Source: an uncultured Coprococcus sp.
Lineage (GTDB): Bacteria > Bacillota_A > Clostridia > Lachnospirales > Lachnospiraceae
Length of the DNA: 10,181 nucleotides
Direction of reading: 5' to 3'
Assembly (NCBI GenBank): GCA_900767685.1
Contig: CAAGAB010000325.1
Location: forward strand, 1-10,181
This document shows, piece after piece, positions 1 through 7,648 of the stretch (positions are counted from its first letter, which is position 1; the number at the start of each line of letters is the position of its first letter). The position numbers were made by a program, and so were the translations under genes. The notes beneath the pieces were generated by a model. It saw nothing but the letters and a program-made list of their open reading frames with translations. It was not told the origin of the DNA and made no database searches.

Positions 1-564
1 CTTACATACTTCCTGTGCCTGATCTGATGTAGCTGTCTTACCTGTTCCGATAGCCCAGATTGGCTCGTAAGCGATAACCATAGACTTAACCTGATCTGCT
101 GTTACGCCAGCGAGATCTGACTTGATCTGAAGACGAATCCAGTCCATAGTAACACCGAACTCTCTCTGCTCAAGTGACTCACCACAGCAAAGAATAGGTG
201 TGATACCAGCCTCAAATGCCTTCTTAACCTTCTTGTTGAGAAGAACATCATCCTCCTTGAAGTAATCACGACGCTCTGAATGTCCGATGATAACATACTT
301 AACACCAGCATCTACAAGCATTGCTGCTGAGATCTCACCTGTGTAAGCTCCGCTCTCCTCGAAGTACATGTTCTCTGCACCTACAGCTACGTTTGTACCC
401 TTTGTTGCCTCAACAACTGGCACGATATCGATAGCTGGCACACAGTATACTACATCCACGTCATCATTCTTTACTAAGTCCTTTAACAGGTTAACAAGCT
501 CAACAGCCTCGCTAGGAGTCTTGTTCATCTTCCAGTTACCTGCAATAATCTTCTTTCTTGCCAT
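1..564 (-). CDS. tpiA: Triose-phosphate isomerase, N-terminal 188 residues (runs off the left edge)
   Basis: Interconverts dihydroxyacetone phosphate and glyceraldehyde 3-phosphate in cytoplasmic glycolysis. The translation opens [14 protein letters not shown], giving the substrate-binding Asn10 and Lys12. The electrophilic His95 lies in IIGHSERR and the catalytic base Glu167 in [14 protein letters not shown]. All four active-site residues are therefore present. The usual family length is about 250 residues, so roughly the last 60 lie outside the window, including the phosphate-gripping C-terminal loops. The start is supported by an AAGAGGT-type ribosome binding site at 573-579. The gene follows pgk by 103 bp on the same strand, with no terminator visible between them, so the two are probably cotranscribed. 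Codon use looks as restricted as in pgk and gap. Identification is secure; only the 3' end is missing. Confidence 0.97.
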   Translation of the reverse strand, partial: MARKKIIAGNWKMNKTPSEAVELVNLLKDLVKNDDVDVVYCVPAIDIVPVVEATKGTNVAVGAENMYFEESGAYTGEISAAMLVDAGVKYVIIGHSERRDYFKEDDVLLNKKVKKAFEAGITPILCCGESLEQREFGVTMDWIRLQIKSDLAGVTADQVKSMVIAYEPIWAIGTGKTATSDQAQEVCK

Positions 565-599
565 TGCAATCTACCTCTTATATTGTATTTTTTTGATGA

Positions 600-630
600 A
601 TGCCGGACATGTCAGAGACTCTGCCGGCAT
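600..630 (-). other. Inverted repeat in the pgk-tpiA spacer
   Basis: ATGCCGG at 600-606 pairs perfectly with CCGGCAT at 624-630 across a 17-nt loop that itself contains CAGAG and CTCTG. In the transcribed (minus) direction the hairpin is followed by A-rich, not U-rich, sequence, so it is not an intrinsic terminator. It could be a processing or stabilising stem between the two glycolytic cistrons. That role is inference. Confidence 0.4.
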
Positions 631-667
631 CCACCGTTATAATCTCTATATCTATACGATATATAAA

Positions 668-1882
668 TTACTTGTCGTTAGCTGCTGCTACGCCTGGAAG
701 CTCCTTGCCCTCAAGGAACTCAAGTGAAGCTCCACCGCCTGTTGAGATGTGGCTCATCTTTGAACCGTAACCAAGCTGGTTAACAGCTGCTGCTGAATCT
801 CCACCACCGATGATAGTTGTAGCATCTGTATCAGCAAGTGCTGCTGCAACTGCCTTTGTACCAGCTGCAAGTACAGGGTTCTCGAATACACCCATAGGTC
901 CATTCCAAACAACTGTCTTAGCTGTCTTAACTGCATCTGAGTAAAGCTCAATAGTCTTAGGTCCGATATCACAGCCTTCCTTGTCTGCAGGCATCTTGTC
1001 AGCGTCAAATATCTCTGTCTTGATGCTTGGATCGTCGATAGGGTTAGGGAAATCCTCGATCATAACTGTATCAACTGGAAGAAGAAGCTTCTTGCCAAGG
1101 CTCTCTGCCTTTGCCATCATCTCCTTACAGTAATCGATCTTAGAATCATCTACAAGTGACTTACCGATCTCATATCCCTTAGCCTTAAGGAATGTGTAAG
1201 CCATACCACCACCGATGATAAGTGTATCACACTTCTCAAGAAGGTTTGAAATAACATTGAGCTTGTCAGCAACCTTAGCACCACCGAGGATAGCTACAAA
1301 TGGTCTAACTGGGTTCTCTACTGCATTGCCAAGGAAGTCGATCTCCTTCTGCATTAAGTAACCAACTACTGCTGTGTCAACAAGTCCAGCAACACCAACG
1401 TTTGAGCAGTGAGATCTGTGAGCTGTTCCGAATGCATCATTTACAAATACATCACAGATGCTTGCAAGATCCTTAGAGAAAGCCTCTCCGTTCTTTGTCT
1501 CCTCAGCTCTGAAACGAGTATTCTCAAGAAGGATAACCTCTCCGTCCTTCATAGCGTCAACTGCAGCCTTAACTGTGTCATCAACAACCTCAAGGCTTGG
1601 TACGAACTTAACTTCCTGTCCGAGGAGCTCTGTAAGTCTCTTAGCAACCGGTGCAAGAGTCTTAGTCTGCTTGTCCTCCTCTGTCTTAACCTTTCCAAGG
1701 TGTGAACAAAGGACAACCTTTCCACCGTCAGCGATAAGCTTCTTGATAGTAGGAAGAGCTGCAACGAGTCTGTTCTCGTCTGTGATCTCTCCGTTCTTTA
1801 ATGGTACATTGAAGTCGCATCTGCAAAGCACGCGCTTGCCCTTAACATTGATATCATCTACTGATTTCTTGTTTAATGACAT
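668..1882 (-). CDS. pgk: Phosphoglycerate kinase
   Basis: Transfers phosphate from 1,3-bisphosphoglycerate to ADP, making ATP and 3-phosphoglycerate in the cytoplasm. The protein has 404 residues, close to the family norm of 390-415, and is intact. Motifs in order are CDFNVP (22-27), ENTRF (120-124), [11 protein letters not shown] (146-156), GGAKVADK (200-207, with the nucleotide-site Lys203), GGGMAYTF (224-231), then [18 protein letters not shown] and STGGGASLE of the nucleotide-binding C-terminal half. An AGGAGG ribosome binding site sits at about 1890-1896 before the ATG. The gene lies between gap and tpiA on the same strand. The gap-pgk spacer holds a terminator, so pgk depends on read-through or on a promoter I could not place confidently. 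Other reading frames over this gene are shadows. Confidence 0.98.
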   Translation of the reverse strand: MSLNKKSVDDINVKGKRVLCRCDFNVPLKNGEITDENRLVAALPTIKKLIADGGKVVLCSHLGKVKTEEDKQTKTLAPVAKRLTELLGQEVKFVPSLEVVDDTVKAAVDAMKDGEVILLENTRFRAEETKNGEAFSKDLASICDVFVNDAFGTAHRSHCSNVGVAGLVDTAVVGYLMQKEIDFLGNAVENPVRPFVAILGGAKVADKLNVISNLLEKCDTLIIGGGMAYTFLKAKGYEIGKSLVDDSKIDYCKEMMAKAESLGKKLLLPVDTVMIEDFPNPIDDPSIKTEIFDADKMPADKEGCDIGPKTIELYSDAVKTAKTVVWNGPMGVFENPVLAAGTKAVAAALADTDATTIIGGGDSAAAVNQLGYGSKMSHISTGGGASLEFLEGKELPGVAAANDK

Positions 1883-1948
1883 TTCTAATTCCTCCTAAAT
1901 AATGTTATAGAACAGAAAACTATAAGTTGTCCTCTGCCCAGCTACCTA

Positions 1949-1981
1949 CCCGCTCTTATGCGGGAACATAGAAACGCATAA
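1949..1981 (-). promoter_or_regulatory. Mutually exclusive hairpins in the pgk leader
   Basis: Two perfect inverted repeats overlap, so only one can form at a time. One pairs CCCGC (1949-1953) with GCGGG (1960-1964). The other pairs TTATGCG (1956-1962) with CGCATAA (1975-1981). They lie after the gap terminator and before the pgk ribosome binding site. The geometry resembles a switchable leader, but no known riboswitch motif is recognised and no ligand can be proposed. It may be chance. Confidence 0.3.
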
Positions 1982-1996
1982 TTGCTTCCTACGAAG

Positions 1997-2028
1997 AAAA
2001 AAGGGCCCGGTCCTTGGAGACCGGACCC
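1997..2028 (-). terminator. Rho-independent terminator after gap
   Basis: A 10-bp stem is formed by 2019-2028 and 2003-2012 around the loop 2013-2018, followed in the minus direction by six U (1997-2002). The one non-Watson-Crick position is G-U in minus-strand RNA but would be A-C in plus-strand RNA, which supports minus-strand function. It lies about 70 bp after the gap stop and about 115 bp before pgk. It should end most gap transcripts, with partial read-through into pgk possible. Confidence 0.88.
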
Positions 2029-2096
2029 TCTATTAGGTCTAATAAATACTTTTAAATGAGCTTACATTATAAAAGCTAATTATAGCTTGAAATAAC

Positions 2097-3134
2097 TTAT
2101 GCTAACTCTGCGAAGTACTTGATTGTTCTAACCATCTGGCTTGTGTATGAGTTCTCATTGTCATACCATGAAACAACCTGAACCTCATATAAATCATCAG
2201 CGATCTTTGATACCATTGTCTGAGTTGAATCAAATAATGAACCATATCTCATACCGATAACATCTGATGAAACGATTGGATCTGTGTTGTAACCGAATGA
2301 CTCTGAAGCAGCAGCCTTCATTGCAGCGTTGATTCCATCAACTGTTACATCAGCACCCTTAACAACTGCTGTAAGGATTGTTGTTGAACCTGTTGGAACT
2401 GGAACTCTCTGAGCTGATCCGATTAACTTACCATTTAACTCTGGGATAACAAGACCGATAGCCTTAGCAGCACCTGTTGAGTTAGGAACGATATTAGCAG
2501 CACCTGCTCTAGCTCTTCTTAAATCGCCCTTTCTGTGTGGTCCGTCAAGTATCATCTGATCGCCTGTGTAAGCGTGGATTGTTGACATGATACCAGACTG
2601 GATTGGAGCATAGTCATTAAGAGCCTTAGCCATTGGTGCAAGACAGTTAGTTGTACATGAAGCTGCTGAGATGATCTGATCATCAGCTGTTAATGTATCC
2701 TGGTTAACTGAGAATACGATAGTCTTAAGATCATTACCAGCTGGAGCTGAGATAACAACCTTCTTAGCACCTGCGTTGATATGAGCCATTGACTTCTCCT
2801 TTGAGCAGTAGAAACCAGTACACTCAAGAACTACATCAACACCGATCTTACCCCAAGGAAGGTTGTTTGCATCTGCCTCCTTGTAGATTGTAAGAGTCTT
2901 ACCATCAACTGTGATTGTGTTAGCCTCATCATCAGCTGAAACTGTGTGAAGGTTCTCACCGATCTTGCCACAGTATCCACCCTGTGCTGTATCGTACTTG
3001 AGAAGATCTGCAAGCATTGAAGGCTTTGTTAAATCGTTGATTGCAACAACTTCATAACCCTCTGCACCGAACATCTGTCTGAATGCAAGACGACCAATAC
3101 GTCCAAAACCGTTAATTGCTACTTTTACTGCCAT
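2097..3134 (-). CDS. gap: Glyceraldehyde-3-phosphate dehydrogenase, type I, phosphorylating
   Basis: Oxidises glyceraldehyde 3-phosphate with NAD and phosphate to 1,3-bisphosphoglycerate in cytoplasmic glycolysis. The intact 345-residue protein begins with the Rossmann motif INGFGRIGR (7-15). Asp34 in AINDL favours NAD over NADP. The nucleophile Cys160 is in [12 protein letters not shown] and its partner His187 in IHAYTGDQ. The C-terminal domain keeps [10 protein letters not shown] strong AGGAGG ribosome binding site lies at 3143-3148. A near-consensus promoter is upstream and a terminator downstream, so gap can be made as a single-gene transcript ahead of pgk-tpiA. Codon use looks tightly restricted, as expected for a very abundant protein. 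The glycolytic setting and Asp34 argue against an NADPH-type biosynthetic GapB. Confidence 0.98.
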   Translation of the reverse strand: MAVKVAINGFGRIGRLAFRQMFGAEGYEVVAINDLTKPSMLADLLKYDTAQGGYCGKIGENLHTVSADDEANTITVDGKTLTIYKEADANNLPWGKIGVDVVLECTGFYCSKEKSMAHINAGAKKVVISAPAGNDLKTIVFSVNQDTLTADDQIISAASCTTNCLAPMAKALNDYAPIQSGIMSTIHAYTGDQMILDGPHRKGDLRRARAGAANIVPNSTGAAKAIGLVIPELNGKLIGSAQRVPVPTGSTTILTAVVKGADVTVDGINAAMKAAASESFGYNTDPIVSSDVIGMRYGSLFDSTQTMVSKIADDLYEVQVVSWYDNENSYTSQMVRTIKYFAELA

Positions 3135-3183
3135 TTTTTATTCCTCCTAGGTTTTTGAAATATAATAAAAGTATTTATCAATC

Positions 3184-3203
3184 TGCTACGCGGAAACGTA
3201 GCA
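3184..3203 (-). promoter_or_regulatory. Stem-loop in the gap 5' leader
   Basis: TGCTACG (3184-3190) pairs perfectly with CGTAGCA (3197-3203) around a 6-nt loop. It lies about 20-40 nt after the predicted transcription start and about 35 nt before the ribosome binding site. A 5' stem of this kind can protect an abundant mRNA from decay, but that role is inferred from position only. Confidence 0.45.
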
Positions 3204-3230
3204 AATAAATCGTGTTAAATACACAAGCTA

Positions 3231-3259
3231 ATCATACATTCTTTAGGTATAAATTTCAA
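3231..3259 (-). promoter_or_regulatory. Housekeeping sigma-A-type promoter of gap
   Basis: On the minus strand a -35 TTGAAA (3254-3259) and a -10 TATGAT (3231-3236) are separated by exactly 17 bp. Each hexamer matches consensus at 5 of 6 positions. Transcription should start near 3224, giving a leader of about 90 nt. This is the best promoter in the window and fits strong expression of gap. Confidence 0.85.
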
Positions 3260-3303
3260 GCCTTAATCTTATTTTTTTAGTTATCATATATCCAAAATAG
3301 ACA

Positions 3304-3321
3304 AATTTGTTTTAACAAATT
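3304..3321. repeat. 18-bp inverted repeat upstream of the gap promoter
   Basis: AATTTGTT (3304-3311) and AACAAATT (3314-3321) are perfect inverted arms around TT. The 10 bases at 3301-3310 (ACAAATTTGT) are also a perfect palindrome. The repeat sits 45 bp upstream of the gap -35 and about 100 bp before the divergent promoter. It could be an operator, but in AT-rich DNA such a match can arise by chance. Confidence 0.4.
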
Positions 3322-3422
3322 ATACTAATGGGCTGAGACTATAGAAAAAATGTTTCTACTACAATTTGATAATAATAAGATTACTCAACAACTTTACTTT
3401 ATATATTTTTTTCAGTGTTTTA

Positions 3423-3431
3423 TGTTATAAT
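3423..3431 (+). promoter_or_regulatory. Extended -10 promoter of the PHP phosphatase gene
   Basis: TGTTATAAT gives a perfect -10 hexamer (3426-3431) with an upstream TG at 3423-3424. No good -35 is present 16-18 bp upstream, as is common for extended -10 promoters. The start point would be near 3438. That would put an ATG at 3442 almost at the 5' end of the mRNA, and supports the later ATG at 3469 as the true start. Confidence 0.6.
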
Positions 3432-3468
3432 ATGAAACGCAATGATTATAAACGGAGGTATACAGAAA

Positions 3469-4290
3469 ATGATCATCTGTGATTCGCATATACATTCGGA
3501 GTTCTCAAGCGACTCTTCCGCTCCACTGGACAGTATAATCCAGAAGGCAATACAACTTGGAATTCCAAAGATCTGTCTGACAGATCACCACGATATAGAC
3601 TTTCCTATCAATCCGGAGGACGGTTTTGACTTCCAGCTTGATTTCGATTCGTACTTTGCTGCGATAGACGAAATACGGCACAGATACGGAGATCGGATTG
3701 ACGTGAGAAGCGGCGTGGAACTCGGTCTTATGAATACGGTTGCCGGCAAGGCAAGGGACATTGCTGATAAATACAAAAATGAACTGGACTTTATCATAGG
3801 ATCATCACACCTTGTCAGGGGCCTCGACCCATACTATCCAGCTTACTATGAGGGACGTACAGAGATAGAAGGTATACGTGATTACTTTGAGTCCATTCTT
3901 GAGAATGTGACTCTGATAGATGACTTTGACGTATATGGTCATCTTGACTACGTAGTAAGATACTGCCCATCAGGCGAGAAGATCTTTAGGATGGCAGATT
4001 ATAATGATGTGCTTGAACAGATTTTCAAAATAATCATCCCAAAAGGGAAAGGTATAGAGATCAATACCGGAAGCCTGTACAAGAATATGAGTTACGCACA
4101 TCCTCACATGGATATCCTGAAACTCTACAAGGATATGGGTGGCGAGATCATCACAGTGGGATCTGATGCACACAAGCCCGAATATCTGTGCTATGATTTT
4201 GAGACATATGCAAGGGATGCCCTCACATCACTCGGCTACAGATACTACTGCACATTCAAGAACAGAAAGCCGGAATTCAATCCGCTGTAA
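3469..4290 (+). CDS. PHP-family phosphatase, histidinol-phosphatase (HisJ/HisK) type
   Basis: Probably a metal-dependent phosphomonoesterase of the PHP superfamily, of the type that dephosphorylates histidinol phosphate in histidine synthesis. The 273-residue protein shows the PHP metal ligands in order: DSHIHS (His7, His9), TDHHD (His40, His41), GVE (Glu84), GSSH (His114), GHLD (His158), EINTG (Glu197) and GSDAH (Asp233, His235). The length suits the family. I chose the ATG at 3469 because GGAGG at 3454-3458 is well spaced from it. The in-frame ATG at 3442 lies upstream of that site. No other his genes are nearby and it is the only plus-strand gene, so the substrate is not proven. It could act on another sugar or nucleotide phosphate. 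The fold is secure and the substrate moderately so. Confidence 0.85.
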   Translation: MIICDSHIHSEFSSDSSAPLDSIIQKAIQLGIPKICLTDHHDIDFPINPEDGFDFQLDFDSYFAAIDEIRHRYGDRIDVRSGVELGLMNTVAGKARDIADKYKNELDFIIGSSHLVRGLDPYYPAYYEGRTEIEGIRDYFESILENVTLIDDFDVYGHLDYVVRYCPSGEKIFRMADYNDVLEQIFKIIIPKGKGIEINTGSLYKNMSYAHPHMDILKLYKDMGGEIITVGSDAHKPEYLCYDFETYARDALTSLGYRYYCTFKNRKPEFNPL

Positions 4291-4313
4291 AATAAAAATT
4301 TCCAAATTCGAAT

Positions 4314-4348
4314 TTTGAATTATAAAAAAGTTTGAATCATAAAAAAAG
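4314..4348 (+). repeat. Imperfect tandem duplication before a terminator
   Basis: A 17-nt unit beginning TTTGAATTAT (4314-4330) is followed directly by an 18-nt copy beginning TTTGAATCAT (4331-4348), with one substitution and one extra A. The second copy forms the left foot of the terminator hairpin. This looks like slippage in AT-rich sequence. Confidence 0.5.
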
Positions 4349-4393
4349 ATGGAACACATACACCCTTCTATGGCTTATATGTTTCATCTTTTT
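4343..4393. terminator. Bidirectional terminator between convergent genes
   Basis: The arm 4343-4356 (AAAAAGATGGAACA) pairs with 4380-4393 (TGTTTCATCTTTTT) over 14 positions, with one G-T pair at 4352/4384. The A-rich foot and T-rich foot give a U tract in both directions. It lies 52 bp after the phosphatase stop and 53 bp after the stop of the convergent membrane-protein gene, so it can serve both. Confidence 0.75.
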
Positions 4394-4446
4394 ATGCTGT
4401 ATTTTTAATTCTGACAATCACCTGACTACTCTAATTGTTTCATATC

Positions 4447-5112
4447 TCACTGTGTATTGTTGCCTGTATAGTATGGACTATGTGGTATATCATGAATGTC
4501 TGTTTTTCTCATTTTTTTAAGATACTCGCCGCCAGCGCCATCCAGATCACCATATATCGCATTGGGGCAATAACTAAGGATCGTGTCAAGGATTCTCTTC
4601 CTTCCCTTTCCTGTCTTATAGCCATTTAAATAGATATGTACATCATTTTCAGGATTTCTGGTATGCAGACAATAATATTCCAATTTTCCATATCTCAGGC
4701 TCCTATATACATATGATATGAGATACACATCCCATCTGTATGCAAGGTTATATCTTACTTTCTTTGATGCTATAACCTCATGAGAAACCATTATATATTT
4801 ATCCTCATAGATAATATCGCCGTACAATTTGTCTGCCATTTCATACACGCTGCCACCATGGTTTCTATTCTCCCGGTTAAGCAACTTCTCCGGAGTGCGT
4901 ATCATCCGAATGCCGTCCCATACGCATATAACTGAAATAACAGCCAGAAAGAGCAATGGGCCCGTGAAACTGTTCCATTCAAAATCCCCATTATGTATCA
5001 TAGAACATATAGTGATTATCATAAAAACCAAAATCACTGAAAATATACCAAATAATATCCATCCGCGCACCTTGACATCTTTGCGCAAAACTTCTCTACC
5101 TGTATTATTCAT
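4447..5112 (-). CDS. Uncharacterised two-helix membrane protein, last gene after mnmA
   Basis: I do not recognise this 221-residue protein. A short basic N-terminus is followed by two hydrophobic helices at about 17-39 and 50-71. The 17 or so residues between them (HNGDFEWNS) are acidic. About 150 mainly soluble residues follow, rich in Tyr and charged groups, with YRWDVYLISYVYRSLRYGKLEYYCLHTRN and a Gly-Lys-rich stretch before YGDLDGAGGEYLKK. By the positive-inside rule both termini are probably cytoplasmic. The start at 5112 is preceded by AAGGAG (5120-5125) at 7-nt spacing. The frame extends to an ATG at 5205, but that would overlap mnmA and has no comparable binding site. The mnmA stop is only 43 bp upstream, so cotranscription is likely. 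No function can be assigned, and co-occurrence with mnmA may be incidental. Confidence 0.75.
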   Translation of the reverse strand: MNNTGREVLRKDVKVRGWILFGIFSVILVFMIITICSMIHNGDFEWNSFTGPLLFLAVISVICVWDGIRMIRTPEKLLNRENRNHGGSVYEMADKLYGDIIYEDKYIMVSHEVIASKKVRYNLAYRWDVYLISYVYRSLRYGKLEYYCLHTRNPENDVHIYLNGYKTGKGRKRILDTILSYCPNAIYGDLDGAGGEYLKKMRKTDIHDIPHSPYYTGNNTQ

Positions 5113-5155
5113 CCGCAATCTCCTTATGTCAGTTGATTCCGCTTGCAACCCGCTG

Positions 5156-6247
5156 TCAGCAGATACTTCCGCCGCCAAGCACATGGTCACACTCATAGAA
5201 TACAACTGCCTGTCCCTTTGTCACAGCTCTGACCGGTTCGTCAAATACCGCCTCAACCAGATCTTCATCTATCTTCCTGATCGTGCACATGCTACCCTTG
5301 TGGTTATATCTGATCTTCGCCTTGACATGCATAGGCTCTGTGAGATCCGCTATGGACATGAAGTTCAGTCTGTTGCATGTGAGCCTCTCTGAGAATACAT
5401 CTCCATTCTCTCCTATCACGACCTGATTTGTCTCAGGTATGATGTCCACCACAAATACTGGATGTCCCATCGCAAGTCCAAGTCCTTTTCTCTGTCCTAT
5501 GGTGTAGTGTATGATTCCCTTATGTCTTCCGATCACATTGCCATGTATGTCTACAAAATCTCCCGGAACCGCCTTAAGTCCTGCTTCGTTCTCAAGATAA
5601 CCGGCGTAATCTCCATCTGGCACAAAGCATATATCCTGGCTGTCCGGCTTGTGAGCCACCATAAGTCCGTGATCCTCTGCGATCTTTCTGATCTCAGGCT
5701 TGCTGTATTCTCCAACTGGCATGAGAGTCCTGGTAAGCTGTTCCTGGGTGAGATTGTAGAGTGCATATGTCTGATCCTTATCTATTCCCCTGGCCTCCTG
5801 GAGAGTATATCTGCCGTTTGGGAGCTGGATTATTCTTGCATAATGACCTGTGGCTATATAATCACCACCAATCGCCATGCATCTTGTGAGCAGCGATTCC
5901 CATTTTACATATCTGTTGCAGGCGATACATGGATTCGGGGTTCTGCCATGCTTATACTCGTCCACAAAATAGTCTATTACGTACTTCTTAAATTCTTCCT
6001 TGAAGTTCATAACGTAATACGGAATATCGAGCTGCGACGCCACACGTCTGGCATCATCAACTGCTGACAGCCCGCAGCATCCAGCATGGGCACTCACCAC
6101 ATCCCTGTCCTCGTCCTGCCATATCTGCATGGTAACTCCTATTACATTGTAGCCCTGCTCCTTGAGCAAAAGTGCGGCAACCGACGAATCAACTCCGCCC
6201 GACATACCTACACATACTGTCTTCTTATCTGTATCAATCAACTTCAT
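5156..6247 (-). CDS. mnmA: tRNA-specific 2-thiouridylase MnmA (TrmU)
   Basis: Adenylates and then thiolates U34 of Lys, Glu and Gln tRNAs, taking persulfide sulfur from a cysteine desulfurase. The 363 residues match the family length. The PP-loop ATP site is SGGVDSS (16-22). The two catalytic cysteines are Cys110 in NPCIACN and Cys207 in SQDICF, both at the expected spacing. GHYAR, DQTYAL and IGQRKGLG are further family blocks. The start is slightly awkward: GAGG (6250-6253) is only 2 nt from the ATG, while the TTG at codon 3 would be 8 nt away. I keep the ATG. It lies 92 bp downstream of the desulfurase gene on the same strand, an arrangement like the B. subtilis yrvO-trmU pair, and 43 bp before the unknown membrane-protein gene. 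Confidence 0.97.
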   Translation of the reverse strand: MKLIDTDKKTVCVGMSGGVDSSVAALLLKEQGYNVIGVTMQIWQDEDRDVVSAHAGCCGLSAVDDARRVASQLDIPYYVMNFKEEFKKYVIDYFVDEYKHGRTPNPCIACNRYVKWESLLTRCMAIGGDYIATGHYARIIQLPNGRYTLQEARGIDKDQTYALYNLTQEQLTRTLMPVGEYSKPEIRKIAEDHGLMVAHKPDSQDICFVPDGDYAGYLENEAGLKAVPGDFVDIHGNVIGRHKGIIHYTIGQRKGLGLAMGHPVFVVDIIPETNQVVIGENGDVFSERLTCNRLNFMSIADLTEPMHVKAKIRYNHKGSMCTIRKIDEDLVEAVFDEPVRAVTKGQAVVFYECDHVLGGGSIC

Positions 6248-6310
6248 TTCCTCTTTATAATAAATAATAACTGTAGTATATTTTCATTTTAATGCTATCT
6301 TTTATCCTGC

Positions 6311-6338
6311 ATTATGTTCAAGAGCATGTATTTTGCAA
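6311..6338 (-). promoter_or_regulatory. Possible internal promoter before mnmA
   Basis: On the minus strand TTGCAA (6333-6338) and CATAAT (6311-6316) are 16 bp apart, in the spacer between the desulfurase stop and mnmA. The hexamers match consensus at about 4 and 5 positions. The DNA is AT-rich, so chance is a serious alternative. mnmA may simply be cotranscribed with the desulfurase gene. Confidence 0.25.
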
Positions 6339-6339
6339 A

Positions 6340-7521
6340 TTATTTATTTCTACTGACAAAATCCTGATATGCAGGTGACATCTTTCTGAGATTTTCCACA
6401 ATCCTCTTGAGATTATCTACCACAGCATCTGCCTCGTCCATGGTATTCTCATATCCAAGTGTAAGTCTAACAGCACCATGTGATATCTCCTTTGGAAGAC
6501 CAATAGCTGTCAGTACATGTGATGGATCAACAGAACCCGATGTGCACGCAGAGCCTGCAGAAGCGCATATTCCCACCATATCAAGCATGATAAGGATCGT
6601 CTCTCCTTCAACAAACTGGAAACTCACATTCACATTGTTAGGAAGTCGGTCTTTCTCATGTCCATTCAGCCTTGAATACGGTATCTCAGACAGGATTCTA
6701 TGAATCATATGATCTCTTATGTCTGTCTCCCGTTTCATTCTATCTTCCATAGATAGAACCGCAAGCTCGGCGGCCTTGCCCATTCCAACGATTCCAGGTA
6801 CATTCTCAGTTCCAGCGCGACGCCCACGCTCCTGCTGACCTCCATGTATAAAGCTTCCAAGCTTTATTCCACTCCGTATATACAGAAATCCGATTCCCTT
6901 TGGACCATTAAGCTTATGACCGCTGCTGCTGAGCAAATCTATATTCATGGCATTTACATCAAGCGGAATCTGTCCATACGCCTGAACTGCATCCGTGTGA
7001 AACAGAATTCCATGTTTATGTGCTATGGCTCCAATTCTGCTGATTGGCTCTATGGTTCCTATCTCATTGTTGGCTGCCATAACAGATATCAATATTGTGT
7101 CTGGTCTTATGGCTGCTTTCAGCTTATCCGGATTCACCAGCCCCTTTTCGTCCACGTCAAGGTATGTCACCTCAAACCCCAGCTTCTCCAGATACCGGCA
7201 TGTGTGAAGAATGGCGTGGTGTTCTATCCTGGTTGTGATTACATGCTTTCCCTTATCCTGGAAGGCTTCAGCAACGGACTTAAGAGCCCAGTTGTCCGAC
7301 TCAGAGCCTCCCCCGGTAAAGTATATCTCCTCAGGTTTCGCCCCAAGGGAATCGGCAATTATATCCCTTGCCACATTTATCACGTCCTTATTTTTTGACG
7401 CAAATGTATACACGCCTGAGGGATTTCCATATTTTTCTGCAAAGTAAGGCAGCATGGCATCGAGCACTTCAGGTCTCACCGCCGTTGTTGCCGCATGATC
7501 CATATATATCATTTTTCCCAT
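6340..7521 (-). CDS. Cysteine desulfurase, class I (NifS/IscS/YrvO-like)
   Basis: A PLP enzyme that converts cysteine to alanine and holds the sulfur as a persulfide for transfer. The 393-residue protein begins like the family, with MIYMDHAATT. It carries the substrate-assisting His101-His102 (EHHAIL), Asp177 and Gln180 (HTDAVQ) for the PLP ring, the Schiff-base Lys203 in SSSGHKLNGPKG, and the nucleophile Cys326 in ASAGSACTSG on the long loop typical of class I. All key residues are present. No nifU/iscU scaffold follows. mnmA does, so tRNA thiolation is the likeliest use, as for YrvO. The family symbol (nifS, iscS or yrvO) cannot be chosen from sequence alone. ATGs at codons 1 and 4 are both possible starts. 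The upstream binding site is weak (GAGAGCGG). Confidence 0.96.
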   Translation of the reverse strand: MGKMIYMDHAATTAVRPEVLDAMLPYFAEKYGNPSGVYTFASKNKDVINVARDIIADSLGAKPEEIYFTGGGSESDNWALKSVAEAFQDKGKHVITTRIEHHAILHTCRYLEKLGFEVTYLDVDEKGLVNPDKLKAAIRPDTILISVMAANNEIGTIEPISRIGAIAHKHGILFHTDAVQAYGQIPLDVNAMNIDLLSSSGHKLNGPKGIGFLYIRSGIKLGSFIHGGQQERGRRAGTENVPGIVGMGKAAELAVLSMEDRMKRETDIRDHMIHRILSEIPYSRLNGHEKDRLPNNVNVSFQFVEGETILIMLDMVGICASAGSACTSGSVDPSHVLTAIGLPKEISHGAVRLTLGYENTMDEADAVVDNLKRIVENLRKMSPAYQDFVSRNK

Positions 7522-7592
7522 ATCCGCTCTCTTTCCATTTCTTTTCTGCCATCTATTTGCGACAAATGCAAAACTGCGTTCATCATATGAAA

Positions 7593-7622
7593 ACTATACT
7601 ACTATATAGTATTCTATCACAA
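7593..7622 (-). promoter_or_regulatory. Candidate promoter of the desulfurase-mnmA operon with a palindrome in its spacer
   Basis: On the minus strand a -35 TTGTGA (7617-7622) and a -10 TATAGT (7593-7598) are 18 bp apart. The spacer contains a perfect 12-bp palindrome TACTATATAGTA (7600-7611). The start would be near 7586, about 65 nt before the ATG. A dyad between the two hexamers is where some regulators, such as the MerR family, bind, so it may be an operator. The identity of any regulator is unknown. Confidence 0.5.
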
Positions 7623-7648
7623 CACAAATGCCACGCGCTATGTCTATA

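Larger units (their letters stand above)
3135..3468. other. Divergent intergenic region between gap and the PHP phosphatase gene
   Basis: This gene-free 334-bp stretch holds the gap promoter, leader hairpin and ribosome binding site (minus strand), and the promoter and ribosome binding site of the phosphatase gene (plus strand). Between the promoters is AT-rich DNA with an 18-bp inverted repeat (3304-3321). The part at 3322-3400 shows no structure I can support. Confidence 0.7.

Noticed and set aside
1904..1933. Possible pgk promoter (AGGACA, 18 bp, TATAAC on the minus strand)
   Set aside because: The start point would fall at about 1897, directly at the pgk ribosome binding site, leaving a leader of about 15 nt. 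The -35 is also weak.
3331..3342. CTGAGA-containing stretch resembling part of a TPP riboswitch
   Set aside because: Only the short CTGAGA core is present. The second conserved half and the closing stems are missing, and the downstream gene is not a thiamine gene.
5113..5205. Upstream start for the membrane protein at 5205
   Set aside because: It would overlap the end of mnmA, has no good ribosome binding site, and the ATG at 5112 has a well-spaced AAGGAG.
4829..5392. Plus-strand open frame opposite mnmA and the membrane-protein gene
   Set aside because: It straddles two well-supported minus-strand genes, has no ribosome binding site and shows no family motif. It is a shadow frame.
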